DNA from: Stenocarpella maydis
Lineage: Eukaryota > Ascomycota > Sordariomycetes > Diaporthales > Diaporthaceae
Length of the DNA: 64,000 bases
Assembly: GCA_002270565.1 (NCBI GenBank)
Contig: NQMI01000064.1
Location: 125,404-189,403, forward strand
Direction of reading: 5' to 3'
In this document: one piece after another, positions 46,367 to 57,747 of the stretch
Layout: each line of letters opens with the position of its first letter
How positions within the stretch are numbered: position 1 is the stretch's first letter
The notes under the pieces: model-generated
Databases searched by the model: none
Told to the model about the DNA's origin: nothing
What the model saw: only the letters and a program-made list of their open reading frames with translations
Translations under genes and position numbers: made by a program

Positions 46367-46817
46367 CTATGCCTGGGAGCAATTCCCAGGAGTGTATGTC
46401 GTCTGGATGACGATATTTGCCATGTACGTCTTCGTGTCCGCCGCCTCGCCCACAACCTCGGACCCACGGATCAAGTGCCACCATGCCTTGTTCCCGCCCA
46501 CCGGAAGGAGCGCCTGCTTGACGGCTTGCATCGCGGCATACCCCTGATAGGCATGGCCCGCCATGATGAGCTCCCCGTCTGTCGTCCAGAAATCTGTAAA
46601 AGTGGCTGCCGCCGTCTTGTCCTCTGAGATGCGGTAGTATCTTGGGCGGGATCGTCAGCCAAGATATTCCTGATAAATCGAGGTCTCGCCTTTTCACTCA
46701 CTCTTCGACAAACGTGGCGAAGCCTGGCTCAACTCCAGGGCCTGCCTTGTAAGGGCTCATGTCGACTGCGCTCACCAGGTTGGCGGCGAGGAGGCTGAAA
46801 ATAGTGGTTGTCTTCAT
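46367..46817 (-). CDS. Small secreted NTF2-like (SnoaL-like) protein
   Basis: Exons 46702-46817 and 46367-46640 encode 129 residues. The first 18-19 residues (MKTTTIFSLLAANLVSAVD) form a clear signal peptide. The mature part begins with a helix containing PGFATFVEEYYRISED, then strands with FTDFWTTDGELIMAGHAYQG, a helix AAMQAVKQALLP, and the strands AWWHLIRGSEVV and TYMANIVIQTTY; this order fits a cone-shaped NTF2 fold. It ends NCSQA. The intron has a GTGAGT donor and a CTGAC branch site and the junction restores EEYYR. Secreted NTF2-like proteins of about this length are frequent in plant-associated and saprotrophic fungi, with unknown function. The ligand cannot be inferred. The ATG at 46817 was chosen over one at 46898 because it alone places the signal peptide first. 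Confidence 0.78.
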
Positions 46818-49512
46818 TCTGAAAGCTTTCGTCTTGCTTGTAATCTTGGGTAGTGGAACACTGGGGATTTGAATGTGAACTGCTTGGGCCTCTATCATAA
46901 ATGTGTATGTAGTAAGTAGGTGGGGTTTGCCCTAGATATACCCGAGGAAAATGGAAATCTCAGAATAATTTTTTTTAACCTCCTATTCGACCCTAGCACC
47001 GGCTTGCCCGGTGATGCTATTCCCGGTGTGAAGCTTAAATAACATATCATGACTCGGCACCGCCAAGGTGGCTCGGGTCCGACGAGGCTGGGTGGCCCCT
47101 TTTCCGGCAATATGGGACAGGTGCTTGGCAGAATTAACACATAAGCTTTGCGTCTGTCATGCGTTGTTGCTCGAGTAAAAGATGGCCACGGATGGAGAAG
47201 GAAGCCTACTGTGTCTTTTGCAGTGTACCACAACCATGTAGCCGTGTAAAACAGGCTGTGCGACTACAAATGTTATAAATTTGGTTAGTAAGTATATAAC
47301 AAAGCCAAATCAGTATAAGTATAACTATAGAATACAAGGCTTATTATATAGATACTTAGGAGACCCCCTGCTATATATGCACCAATTACTTACTTCATAA
47401 CTGCGTTTAGCAATATGTGAAAGCTTTGTGGCCTTGTGGTGGGCGTGCTTCTAGGATGTGTTCAAACAGAGGGCTTGAGACAAGACGCTGCGGTGGTCTA
47501 AATTCGCTTGAGAGAACAGTTGCCTTGGCATCTATGTCGCCCCTGCTCTGCTCGGTGTATCTACCAGGTACTCTAATGTGTTGTATCAGATCTTTCCTCA
47601 CAGAGTTGAGTGTTTTAAAGATTGTCCGTTGCAGGCAAATGTCTCTCTGGGGTAACTTGGGCTGAGAACTCGGACGGGTTGTGGTCGCAATGCCTAGGCA
47701 CCTTCTTTGGGGGCTGTATGATCGCAGTAATGATACCGCCAAAAACTGTTAGTGCACATCCACTGCAGAGGCCGGCCGCTTTTGGAGGGTACAGACTCCT
47801 CCGTATATTGTGTTTGTGAGATATAATAACCTAGCATGGCTAATGGCCGTTTCACGTGAAGCAACTTTGAGTTAATGTACAATGCGCGGTTGGTAGACGC
47901 AAAACAAGTCTGCTCCGTCATGGTGTGGCAGGGCAGTGTGGGAGCCCTCGGGCCTAGATCAAGAGCTTTTCGGTGCATCCAGCGCCTTCGATAAAAGAAC
48001 ATGGTTGGGCGGGGTTCGCAGCATTGGCATTGTACTATGTCTTGTGGCCCTGCCTGGGTCCCAGAAGAGCCGTGGAGCAAGGTTGAACAGCTTGAGCACC
48101 CATTGTGCCGTGTACTGCGACGCACGGGAACGCTGCTGTACCCATGACGAGGGGCAGGGGGAGCGTGACAGACTTCATGGTGAGCTTGACAGCGGACGTG
48201 GAATGCCAACGTAGAGGACTGACGGCTCAGGCGTTAAGGGAGCCACAAATGTAAAACGTCGAAGAGGTTACTTATAAGTTCAAGTATCATACTAATCAGG
48301 CACCTTTTCTAGACAACCTGCCCAGCCACAAGCCAGCCAGGCCTGCATTGTAGCTACCCGGACGCCAAGGAACAAGAGCAGTATGTATTCAGGAACTGGA
48401 GGATACCTATATCCGTCAGATAGAAACAAAACATGCGCGATGCACCTCCCGCCGGCCCAATGTGACACGGGGCAACATGGGGTCGGCCACATGGGCCATA
48501 ATGGGTATGGGCGATATGGTTAGGAAAGCGGGCCAACTTGGCGGCCCGGAGATCTCACTAACATGGAGACACACCGGATGAAGTCTTGCTGAAGTGGGTA
48601 ACCCGCCCCACAAAAAAGGGACCTGAGTTGGAAAAGGTAGGTGTCACGTAAAGACAGTATCGTTGCTTCATTGCGGAGTGCATTTTGTTTTGTTCGGGCG
48701 AGCGGTCGAGCGGAAGTCTATAGACCAGTCGGTTGCTTGCTGTAGACCACAGGACCCGAAGGGCAAGAGTGCGCAGTTACGCACGCAAGCATCGGTTTCG
48801 CGTGGGCAAAGATCCGGATTGAAAGGCATTGTTGCTGTCCAATGTCGAAGGGCGTCAAGTGGGCGGAGGTGATGAGGCCGCGTTGCAATGAGAGAGCCAG
48901 CTCCCGTCCGTTGAGGTAATGAGATCCATGCAGGACATCTCTCTCTCTCTCCCCCTCTCTTCATGGCCCGTCTTCCCCGCTCTCAAGAACCGTGCCACGG
49001 CCTGCTACGCATGGACGCCCGGCGGAATATTCTCTGCTGGAAACACATGCAGGAGTGAAACAGGGGCCGGCAGCTGTTGGGTATTTTTTGTGTGTTTTCG
49101 TGTCTTGATGCGCTCCCCTTGCCAAAACCCATTATACAACTTCTGAAGCCCCCAATCTATATAAAACTGTGATATCCGAAAACAGTATTCGAAAAGATCA
49201 TGTCATCGTAAAGAAACCGTCCAGGTTCCCCAAGACGAGTGACCTCCCGGGCGACTAGGAGGTGATGTGAAGATGCAGATTGGTCGTTACCAAATGGCAA
49301 ATAGATATCTTAAAACATGGCTCTCCAGAAAACGTATGAGGCACCCAGTCCAGCGGCATTCCAAACGCCGATCACTTATCTGGCAGCTCCCCGGCTCAAG
49401 TCAGGGTTGCCAGCATGGCCTTGACGATGCCGGGCGGAGGGCCTAAAACAAACACAACGAGTCAGCCGCTATTCGGATCAGGACGGTGGAAAGAACATCG
49501 CGCACCGCACCT
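46818..49512. other. 2.7-kb gene-poor region
   Basis: It contains AT-rich stretches (for example 47270-47400) and many short unrelated frames. A 47-codon minus-strand frame at 48035-48178 begins with a signal-peptide-like stretch but cannot be supported as a gene. A CT repeat (ctctctctctctccccctctctt) occurs at 48940-48961. The right end is the 3' side of the DUF8035 gene. Confidence 0.45.
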
Positions 49513-51255
49513 TTAACGATACTTGGGCACGCTGATGGACATCCTACCTTTCTTGTCCTTCTCGATGCGCACCCCGCGCCGCGGCTCCTCGATCCTCTCC
49601 ACCTGCTCCTCGTACAAGACCAGCTCGCCACTGCTGAGCCGTTCTGCCCTGACCACCTCGCGCTCACCGTGTCGTTTCCTCTCCAGCTGGCGCTCGAGGT
49701 CGCGGATCTCGTGGCGTATGTCCCTGTCGGATCGGGACCGCGAGCGGTGGCGGTCTGACCTGACCAGTGCCATGGCACCGACGGGGACCTCCTCGGAGAC
49801 CTCCTCGCGACGAACATCGACAATATAAGGCGTGCGAGATGTGTGCGTGGTTCCGGACGCTGTAGTGGTGTACGACCGAGCAGGAGAAACATCACGGATC
49901 ACAGTGGTCTTCTCCACCACCTCCGCAGGCGGCGGCGGCGGCGGCGCATGGAATACCGGAGGCGGCTGAGCGACGGGCGGAGGGGGCATCATGACGGGCG
50001 GCGGCGGCGCATGAACAGCCGGGGGAGGCCCATGCATCACTGTTGGGGGCGGTGGCGGTGCGTGCATGGATGGATGATGTGACGGCGGCGGCGCTGGGGC
50101 CTGGATGATTGTCTCTTCCCGCCGCTCCTCAATGATGTTGCCCGCCTCGGACCGTGCGGCAGTGAGTTCAGCCTCGCCTGTGGTGTGGGTTAGTCGTGGG
50201 CTTTCTGCTGACGTGGCTGGGCTGGGGAAGGGGAGGGGGATCTCACTCCTCTTGTAGTCTTCGCTGAGCTTGAGCAGGTCGTCAATGTTTTCCTGGCCCA
50301 GGGCCTTCAGCACGACAATCGTGTTACCCTGCGGACACGTGAGTACTCATTCGGAGGCGAGCGACGGTCAGACGGCAGCTCTTACCTCCTCGACAAACGG
50401 GTATCCCAGGTCGATCAAAGCCCGCTTGGAGGCCAGGCGAGCTGGGATGCGGGTCTTGCCCTTCTTTGGGTATTCGCTCTTGACCGTAACTGTGGTGCCG
50501 CCGCTGCTGCTGCTGCCGGAGCTGCTGGTGGTGGTGGACGAGCGGGAGCTACTGCGCACGGTGCTGGCGCGGTGGCTGCGGGAGCGGCTGGACCGGTGGG
50601 ACCGGTGGGTGTGGGACGGGCTGTGGTCTCGCCTCTTTGTGCGGACGATCTCGCGCTCACGCACGCGCTCCGGGTAGGGGCGGTACTCCTCGTCGCCATA
50701 GTAATCCGGGTCGCTCACACGAATCTCGTCGAACGAGTCACGCTCGGCAAACCTCCTCGGGGGAGGCAGGGCGCGGGAGCGAGGCAGGGGGATGGGCTCA
50801 TAAGGCCGCGGGCGGAAGTCTTCGCGCCTCGCAGGCGGTCCGTACCTTTCCCTCTCATCGTCCTCGTAGTGATAGCCCTTGGGCCGCCTGTCGAAGGTGT
50901 CGAGGCTGGACTGTCTCCGGAGGAATGCAGGCCTGTTTGGCGGCGAGGGGCTAGACACCCTCTGCCTCTCGCGCTCAATCACAACACGGCGATCGCGCTC
51001 GAGATCGGGCGGAGGTGAACGGTGGCGTGAGAACCTTGGTTCGGGCTCGTCGTAGTAGACCTTGCGGGAATCGCGGATGACAATCTCGTCCTCAAAGGGC
51101 CGCCTCTCTGGGCGGCGGTCGTAGCGGCCGTCGGCCGAGTGGTCCCGGTATCTTGGGGCGCCCTTGGTGTAGTAGCGGTCTTCATCTTCGTAACGGTCTC
51201 GGTCGCGATCCCGCTCGTACATGAACCGTTCGCGGTCCCAGGTGTTGCGGGACAT
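49513..51255 (-). CDS. DUF8035-type charged, proline-rich fungal protein
   Basis: Exons 50386-51255, 50247-50328 and 49513-50177 encode 538 residues. The start is MSRNTWDRERF (an upstream in-frame ATG at 51267 adds MPAA). The N-terminal half is dominated by Arg/Asp/Glu/Tyr repeats (YERDRDRDRYEDEDRYY) and an Arg-Ser-rich stretch like that in splicing-related proteins. The conserved core is split by introns: LASKRALIDLGYPFVEE, then GNTIVVLKALGQENIDDLLKLSEDYKRS, which I recognise as the DUF8035 motif of filamentous fungi. Next come a proline-rich region with PPPPP runs and His/Met, and a C-terminal coiled-coil-like segment (RHEIRDLERQLERKRHGEREVV) ending in KDKKGRMSISVPKYR. No membrane segment. 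Function is unknown; the RS-like composition hints at RNA-related condensates, which is inference only. Confidence 0.85.
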
Positions 51256-52834
51256 GGCTGCAGGCAAGCGGGTGCAGCAAAGTGACGGACGGGATCAACG
51301 GTGGGACCAGCAGGTGCGTACGACGGAAGTGTGCCCTTGTGGCCGTTGAGCCGTGGCGGGGGTATTAAGTTTGAAGGTCAAACGGGTCCAAAACCCGACG
51401 CAGGTTATAAGTCGGCGGGGCCAGGCAACGAGACACGGTCGACTGGTCTCTGGGGAGAAGTGTTGCACTTTGGATGGGGGCAGAGAGGGGGGTGGGAAAG
51501 AGGATAATGGAAATCGAGTCCTGTCGAGTCAAGGACAGGACAGGATAATGACCAGAGAGGGTGTCTCAAAAGTTGGCGCAGATGACGACAGGAAATGGAG
51601 GGGGGCCTGCTGATGGGCTCGCCCTCTTGTGACTGGGGCCCGGGACCGTTATCAGTCGCACCCTCTCTGTTAATATTCGTTCTTCCCTCCTTGACCGGGC
51701 GGGGGCGTGGGTTGTTGAGCTGCCGCAGCAGGTGGGTTCGGCCTGGGCTGGGCTGTGCCGGGCTGTGTGCCTAAAAGAAGAGTAGCCTACTGGATGATGG
51801 AACGCCTTGTAACAAGTTACTTGAGTCTGATGTGGTTTCTGTGGCTGGTCTGGATCTGTCGCCTGCAGCAATGGACAGAAAATGACACGGACAGACTTGA
51901 CAGGCAGCAAGTCGTCGCAACAGGGGGCCTCAGTCGTAGCAGGATTGATGCAGGGCTGAAAAAGTGAAGCGCAGCTGTGGGCTGTCCCTTAGGATGCTGT
52001 GGATGGGTAGGTAGGTAGGTATATTTATACGAGTGGCGTTGATGCCGGGCCGGTTTAGAGGGCTGGCGAGATGCAGGTATGCAGCAAGAAACGACTCGGC
52101 GAGGATGGTTGGACAGAGGCAAGCAAGCAGGTGGAGGACAGGCAGCTTAGAGATCCCTGGAGCCTTGTTGCTGTTGTCGTTTTGTTGTGGTTGTGGTTAT
52201 GGTTGTGTGTGTGTGACGGGGAGAGCTTGCGGTAGCAATGCGGGCGCATGTAGGAGTGACCCCCCGAGTCTGAGGGTTGGGTGTACCGTTGTGACAGGAA
52301 CCAGTCAAGTGCCGTGCCTCTCGACAAGGAATGACCAGTTGAGATGGAAGTAGAGCCTGCGTCCAGAGAAAGTAGGAGCAGGAGATGGGCGGTTGATGAA
52401 TGGGCGGAGGGGGGGGGGGTTAGTGTCTGTCTCACTGCCAATTTGTTGTCACAATCACAATTCTTTAGTGTACTCGTCTCAACCCAGAAACCCTGCCGGT
52501 CCGTCGGATGAGCTGGGACAGTAGGGGTGGGTGGTGGTGCTGTGCCAGGCGGTGCTGTCGGCCCTTTGATCTTCGTAATGCGTAACCTGTAATGTCTAAT
52601 GTGTAGTCTGTCTACTGTATAATAATATAACAATAATAATTAACCATCATGTCTATGTCCACTTGTCCAGTCAAGCCAAGACAACAAGAGGAAAAAAAGA
52701 TGAGAGAAAAAAAACCATCTACATAGTAAACGTATGCAAATTGTGTTTTCCAAACTCAAAAATCCGGGGGCTGGATCTCGATGGGGTTCCATCCTGTCAG
52801 CTTCCCCATCCGGCAGCATCGTTGCCTCGCCTGG

Positions 52835-52891
52835 GCTGGCTGGCTGGCTGGCTGGCTGTCTGGCTGGCTGGCTGTCTGGCTGTCTGTCTGC
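52835..52891 (+). repeat. (CTGG)n/(CTGT)n tetranucleotide repeat
   Basis: About 14 tetranucleotide units alternating CTGG and CTGT. Its complement, a CCAG run, lies 400 bp downstream at 53297-53317. Confidence 0.95.
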
Positions 52892-53296
52892 AGGGCTGGG
52901 CTGGGGTGGGGCGCTTCAAGCGATGTTTGACTGAGGAAGGGCAGAATGGCATGCAGGACCTGAGGACGTGTCTCCAGCTGCCCGCAGGGGAGGCCCAGGA
53001 GCCCCAGGTAGATCAGCAGAGCCCCCATCCGGCCCTGAGCTTGGGTGCCCCCCTGCCTTGCCCTGCGGGCTGATGGCATGTGTTAAGAAACGTTCCGCCC
53101 GGGCAGTGTGCGCACTATCAGCCCCCATCTCCCCCGATGGATGGCCCCCTCCAAGCAGGCATTTCCTGTCCTCATGGCGCAATCCCTTGGTCAGGCACAC
53201 ATTTCACATGGCCCAATATCACTCTGGTGCAGGCCCCTTTCTCTCGGGCTCTCCAGTCGGGCAGCAGTCTATATGCATAGTCCGACAGGTCTTCTG

Positions 53297-53317
53297 CCAG
53301 CCAGCCAGCCAGCCAGC
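53297..53317 (+). repeat. (CCAG)5 repeat, complementary to the CTGG repeat
   Basis: Five CCAG units; together with 52835-52891 they could pair as a 400-bp-loop hairpin in single-stranded nucleic acid. Confidence 0.9.
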
Positions 53318-54848
53318 GAATCTCGACCCGCTTGACCGCTCTGGGTGCAGCTACACTACCGTCAAGTGTCATGTGTGATGACGTCGCCGCCTAGGGTAGA
53401 GCTGCAGTGCCGGGACATTCTGCAAGCCATTGGCGCCCAAGCTTTGGACCACTCAACTGGTAGAGACACTATATTCGCTCTTCACGGTTCTAGATCAATC
53501 CGTCGCACTTGTCCCGTCGACAAAGGCCCGCCACGCCAGCACGCCCAAAGCCGTCAAGATCGTCAGGCTCGTGTGCCGTTCGGCACAACTCGGTCGAACA
53601 GCCGGTTACCGGTCCCCGATTGCCTCCCAGTGTTTTCTACACTACACATGTCCACCAGTCTATGGCAAAAGCTGACCAGATATCCAGTCTACCATGTACA
53701 AGAGTGGTGGGAACCTGCCAGACATACCAACTCAGCACCTAGTGTACCTAGGTGGTGTAGTGTATAGATACCAACACAGGGCCACATGGTTTCTCGGTCC
53801 GTTCCGGCTGCGTTCGCCACCACCAGAGGTTCCTCATTCCATCCAGGTCTCTGTGGACACTCCACTCACAATACCAGAGGGGGTCTTGACGAACTGCCTG
53901 CCTACCGTCTCAATCATAACCCCCTGCAACGAGATGGCGTGCCTGGAATCCCCTGTCTCCAGCATCTGCGCCCATCCTGACAAAGTGAAGGGGCTTCGGG
54001 TTGCCGCTCTCCACGAGCCTGACGGTCCAGAGCCCTTCGATGTGCTAACCACTCTGTCCTCCCTCGGTCCTTCGGCGCCAACCCTCTTGGCCGTAGTCTA
54101 TCTCCAAGAGAAGTTGAGCGTCCAATGGGCACTGCGGTATGAATTGCTGTCTGGGTACGATGGGAAACGGATATGACTTGAAGCAAGAGGCTGTGGTGAT
54201 CGAATAGTTGGGCACCAACCTTTTGCACGATCCAGAGCAGGGCAGCGTTTCCGTACTCGGCCATTTCCGCTACAAATACGCAGTTGATCATGTTGCAATC
54301 ATCGAGGCTTGTAAAAGGAGCGGACCATCCCTGTTCCAAGCTGTGCATACTGCCTATGTCTCCCGGCCACGGTCTCCCCTAGCGCAGCATTAGGAGTCAG
54401 CTTTCAAAAAATCAAGCAACAGTCTTCGTTCAAGCACAGCGTGGAGAGGCCGCACTGTGGCCATGGCTCTTAAAACATAGTTAAGCTCTGGGCCCGGGGG
54501 GCTATTGTTACCGGCAAGCGGTCACTGTAACGACTTGTTGTGTGCGCAGTCAACGCCAGTGAAGATACCCCAGTTGTCTGTTTGAGACGTCTATTAACCG
54601 TAGATATTCTCGGCCTAAGATAAGAAATAGCGATATCTAGAAGCAGTATCATTATAGACGGATCTTTCGGAGTGGAGACGAAGAGCACCTTGAAAGCCTG
54701 AGCATTTCAAGCCACCTCCTGCTTGCTGTTCACGTGTCGCTCCTTCCATCTTCGCAAGCAGTTCCATCACGGATGGGGACCATCGAACAATGCCAAGTAG
54801 TTCTGTCGTGGATCTTGAAATGCCTCGAAGACACGCTGCTGGTGCGAA

Positions 54849-56799
54849 ATGCCGCTGATCATCGTACATGGAACCTCAAAGCAAGCCACGCTGGCTGAGA
54901 AGGCCGCCGTCTTATCCGAAGCAGCCTTGGAAACCGTACTTTCTTCTTGCAGCCCCGAGTTGCTGGAACCCCTTTCGACTGACGACAGTGCCGAGCCTGA
55001 CGGGGAAACAACAACGGCGGCAACTTATAACTGGTTCAAGGCGAGCGAAGAGGGACGGTTTCCTTGATTTGGCTGGCTGGTTCATGGTTCTGAAGAATTT
55101 TCTATATTTACCAGAGACACGCAATCAAATTGCCACGGCAAAAAGCGCATGGTGTCTCCTACCATTACAACCTCATCAATCATTCCTGCTCGCCCGACCA
55201 TGACAAGGAAGCATTTGCCGTTTCTGAAGAGCTCTTGGGCCTCCTCCGACATCCCTCCGTTGGCGTGGAAGGCCCCGACCTCGAGGCGATGCCTCATGTG
55301 TGCTATTTGATCAGCCGAAGGCCTGGGTACATCCAAACCGCTGCCTCAATATGCCAAACAGGAACTGGCCCTGCAGGTTCGCATTTGGGGGTTTGAGGCT
55401 GAGAACTAGCTTCACGACAAGGACGAAGCACACTGGCTTCACATGGTTGAGAAGGAACTCACCCGGAAGGAAGCTGGTGACCCCTAGGTGCTCGTGCTGG
55501 TGATTTCTGGTGGCGGGAGGAGTTGAGACGCTCCTGAGGCACTTATGGGGAGCATCACTTCAGAGATGGTTACCAATTTCTGAAACTCTGGGTTCTATTG
55601 GTTCAAAAGCTGCCTGTATGGGTGAAGCATCGCCCTCCTCTAGCAAGTCTATTACACCCAGGTGAGCTCTCGACCACAATACCTATTGTAGCGGCCTGGG
55701 ACTGTTTTATCACTACTTTTTTGTGGCTCTCGCAACTGATGCAATCATTCTTTTTTTTTGGGGCGGGGGGAGGGGGGGAGGGGGGACTTCTTATCTACCC
55801 ATAAAGCCTTTCTTTTGATTGCTAAAAGTAATTTCTCACATGTTTCCCTCCTACAGAAGTCTTCGTCAGCATTTGTACTTAAAAAGCCTCATACGTTACC
55901 TCTCGAGACACCCCGAGGAATTTGGTGGTCCCGGCTTTGTTTGATCCGCTGCTGCAAGACAGCTTTGGTGTAAAATGCGCCCAAGTCTGTAATGTTTCCC
56001 CAAACACCAGCTCGACAGTGTTGCTTCCGGATGCAGATCGCCCCTGTGATGTCAAGGAATCCCTAAAGTCAGGCTTCTTAAATTTGTTTTCATCCCATGA
56101 GCTCGGAGATTCCACAAGTTTCTTGAATTTGCATGGAGATTTGCGGCTTGCAGAAAGCCAGAGTACGTGTGGAAGCATCTCGAGGCCGAGAAGGCCGTTA
56201 TGGTACAGACGCCGGGCATCTGAGTGAAGGACCGGTCAGTGCCAAGTACTGGCTTGGAAACCTGGAGGACATGGTCCGATTTATTTACGTGTCGAGACCA
56301 CCAAGGATGAGCGAGGTTAGAGACGCCAAGCAAGTAAGTTTTCTCAACTTTACTCTTCCGCAACATGATGCTAAACATGTTTTAGTGGGAAAATCAGCTG
56401 TGCATGCAGGCAATGAAGCTCTGAGACTTGCAGAAGTATGGGTGCTCGTATCGAGACGGTCTTGGGCTGGCTTTCCTCGATCTGTCCAAAGATGTATTCA
56501 GGCCAAGTTACTAAACATTGGACCACTTGGCCTCAGCATGAAACAACATGGTTCAAGGATCAGCCTTGGAAGGACAGACTGTGTGTGGAGCAAAGGAGGT
56601 GACTTGCAATGTTCTGGTTCAATTGACACTCATCGCACGTGCTCATGGCGGACCGTCAACTGAGAAGTGTGTCGTGACCGTGGTGCCGTCACACAAGGGG
56701 ACTTTCCGCAAATCTCAGAGGGGGGAACCTGCCACAATGTCTGGACCTCAGTGTTATAACTGGGAGCGTCCAACGGATCACAAACTTTCGTCTGAATGA
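54849..56799 (+). pseudogene. Decayed protein-coding fragments, family unknown
   Basis: Several protein-like stretches lie in different plus-strand frames, broken by stops. Examples are a 72-codon frame at 54849-55067; a stretch near 55340-55490 reading PQYAKQELALQVRIWGFEAEN, stop TAG, then LHDKDEAHWLHMVEKELTRK; a stretch near 56110-56220 reading FHKFLEFAWRFAACRKPEYV, then KHLEAEKAVMVQTPGI and stop TGA; KYGCSYRDGLGLAFLDLSKD near 56430-56490; and an 83-codon frame at 56548-56799. Many breaks are TAG or TGA, which single C-to-T or G-to-A changes could make from CAG, CGA or TGG. I do not recognise the family, and part of 54.9-55.3 kb also reads well on the minus strand, so gene number and strand are uncertain. 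Confidence 0.35.
55760..55785 (+). repeat. Cluster of four G-runs after a poly-T tract
   Basis: Runs of 4, 6, 7 and 6 or more G separated by single bases, right after nine T. It fits a G-quadruplex pattern and lies within the decayed-gene region. Confidence 0.85.
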
Positions 56800-56824
56800 C
56801 CGGTACACCGAAGAAGCAGTGAAG

Positions 56825-57374
56825 TTAGCCAGCCGGCACTCCTTTAACCACCTTTAACTGCCCAAGACAGGGTTGGCTACTGAACTCTTCTGCATCCTGG
56901 TCGACATGTTTTGTGACAAGCCGTCTGCCAAGGCAGCATACTCTGCGTCCCTCTTTGACCAGCCTATTATTTGCGGCGCGTGTCTTCACTTCCTTCTCGA
57001 GGCCCTATCCCAGCGTAGAGTTGCTTCGGGAGAGCTTGCGGTTGCGCTTTTCTTTTTGGACCACGATGCCATCGGACAGGCGCAACATGGTGATGAGACT
57101 GTCCTTCCTGGCCTCGATGGTATCAAGCTCGGTTTCGGTGACTCTCTGGGACATGTCCTCGATCCATGCTCATCGGCTCTAGGGTCTCGTCCTTGACGTT
57201 CTGTGCGATCTTGCTGGCCCCATGCTGGGGGCTCGGGTTGGGAATAGCACCTTGCGAAACGGGTTTCTGATCGGCACGTGCAGTCAAAGAGCCGTTGCTC
57301 TCTTCATTGCTGCGGGACTGGGACAAGGCGGCAGGATCGGCGGGCTTTCTCCTTCTTCCTCTTCTCGTGGGCAT
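56825..57374 (-). pseudogene. Interrupted coiled-coil protein gene (one frameshift, one stop)
   Basis: On the minus strand a frame starts at 57374 with MPTRRGRRRKPADPAALSQS and runs to DETLEPMSM near 57170. A single-base shift there moves into a frame reading IEDMSQRVTETELDTIEARK, then DSLITMLRLSDGIVVQKEKR and SNSTLG. After a TAG at 57005-57007 the same frame goes on with GLEKEVKTRAANNRLVKEGR to a TAA at 56825. The second half looks like a coiled coil. An intron cannot easily replace the shift. I take it as a recently broken gene of unknown family, or a sequencing error plus a stop; no function is proposed. Confidence 0.4.
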
Positions 57375-57747
57375 TGAGACGACGAGACATCTTGAAGAAT
57401 TACAAGTTGGAATACAGGCCGGGCTCTCACCGGGTCTGGTGAATTTCCAGTCCCTACAGAGGATTAAATTCAAAGGTAAATTCCAGGGGGTGGCACATAA
57501 AACCAGGAGACCACCGTTTGATTGCGATTCTTTACTGTTCGGGGTTTCCCCAGGCCCAGTGAGTACCCATCATACCTGCCTCGAGGGCTCCGATGTTGGC
57601 ATGGCGGTATATCGTTGGAGGCCACAACCTATGCTGAACACTTGTGGAGCAGACCTGTTCATACACGCCAACCACAATACCAAAATAATGCACACTCTGC
57701 CCACCGCTCAAGCGGTCATCAAGGAAACAGACCCAGCTCGGAACCGG

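Larger units (their letters stand above)
51256..54840. other. Gene-poor region with CTGG/CCAG simple repeats
   Basis: The left 1 kb is the promoter and leader side of the DUF8035 gene. A CTGG-type repeat at 52835-52891 and a CCAG-type repeat at 53297-53317 are complementary to each other. Overlapping frames at 53700-54350 on both strands do not resemble known families. A weak tRNA-like D-arm at about 53450 was not accepted. Confidence 0.45.

Noticed and set aside
53440..53510. tRNA-like D-arm (actcaactggtagag) and a weak T-arm
   Set aside because: No acceptor stem pairing, no proper anticodon arm, and the T-loop is a poor match; looks like chance.
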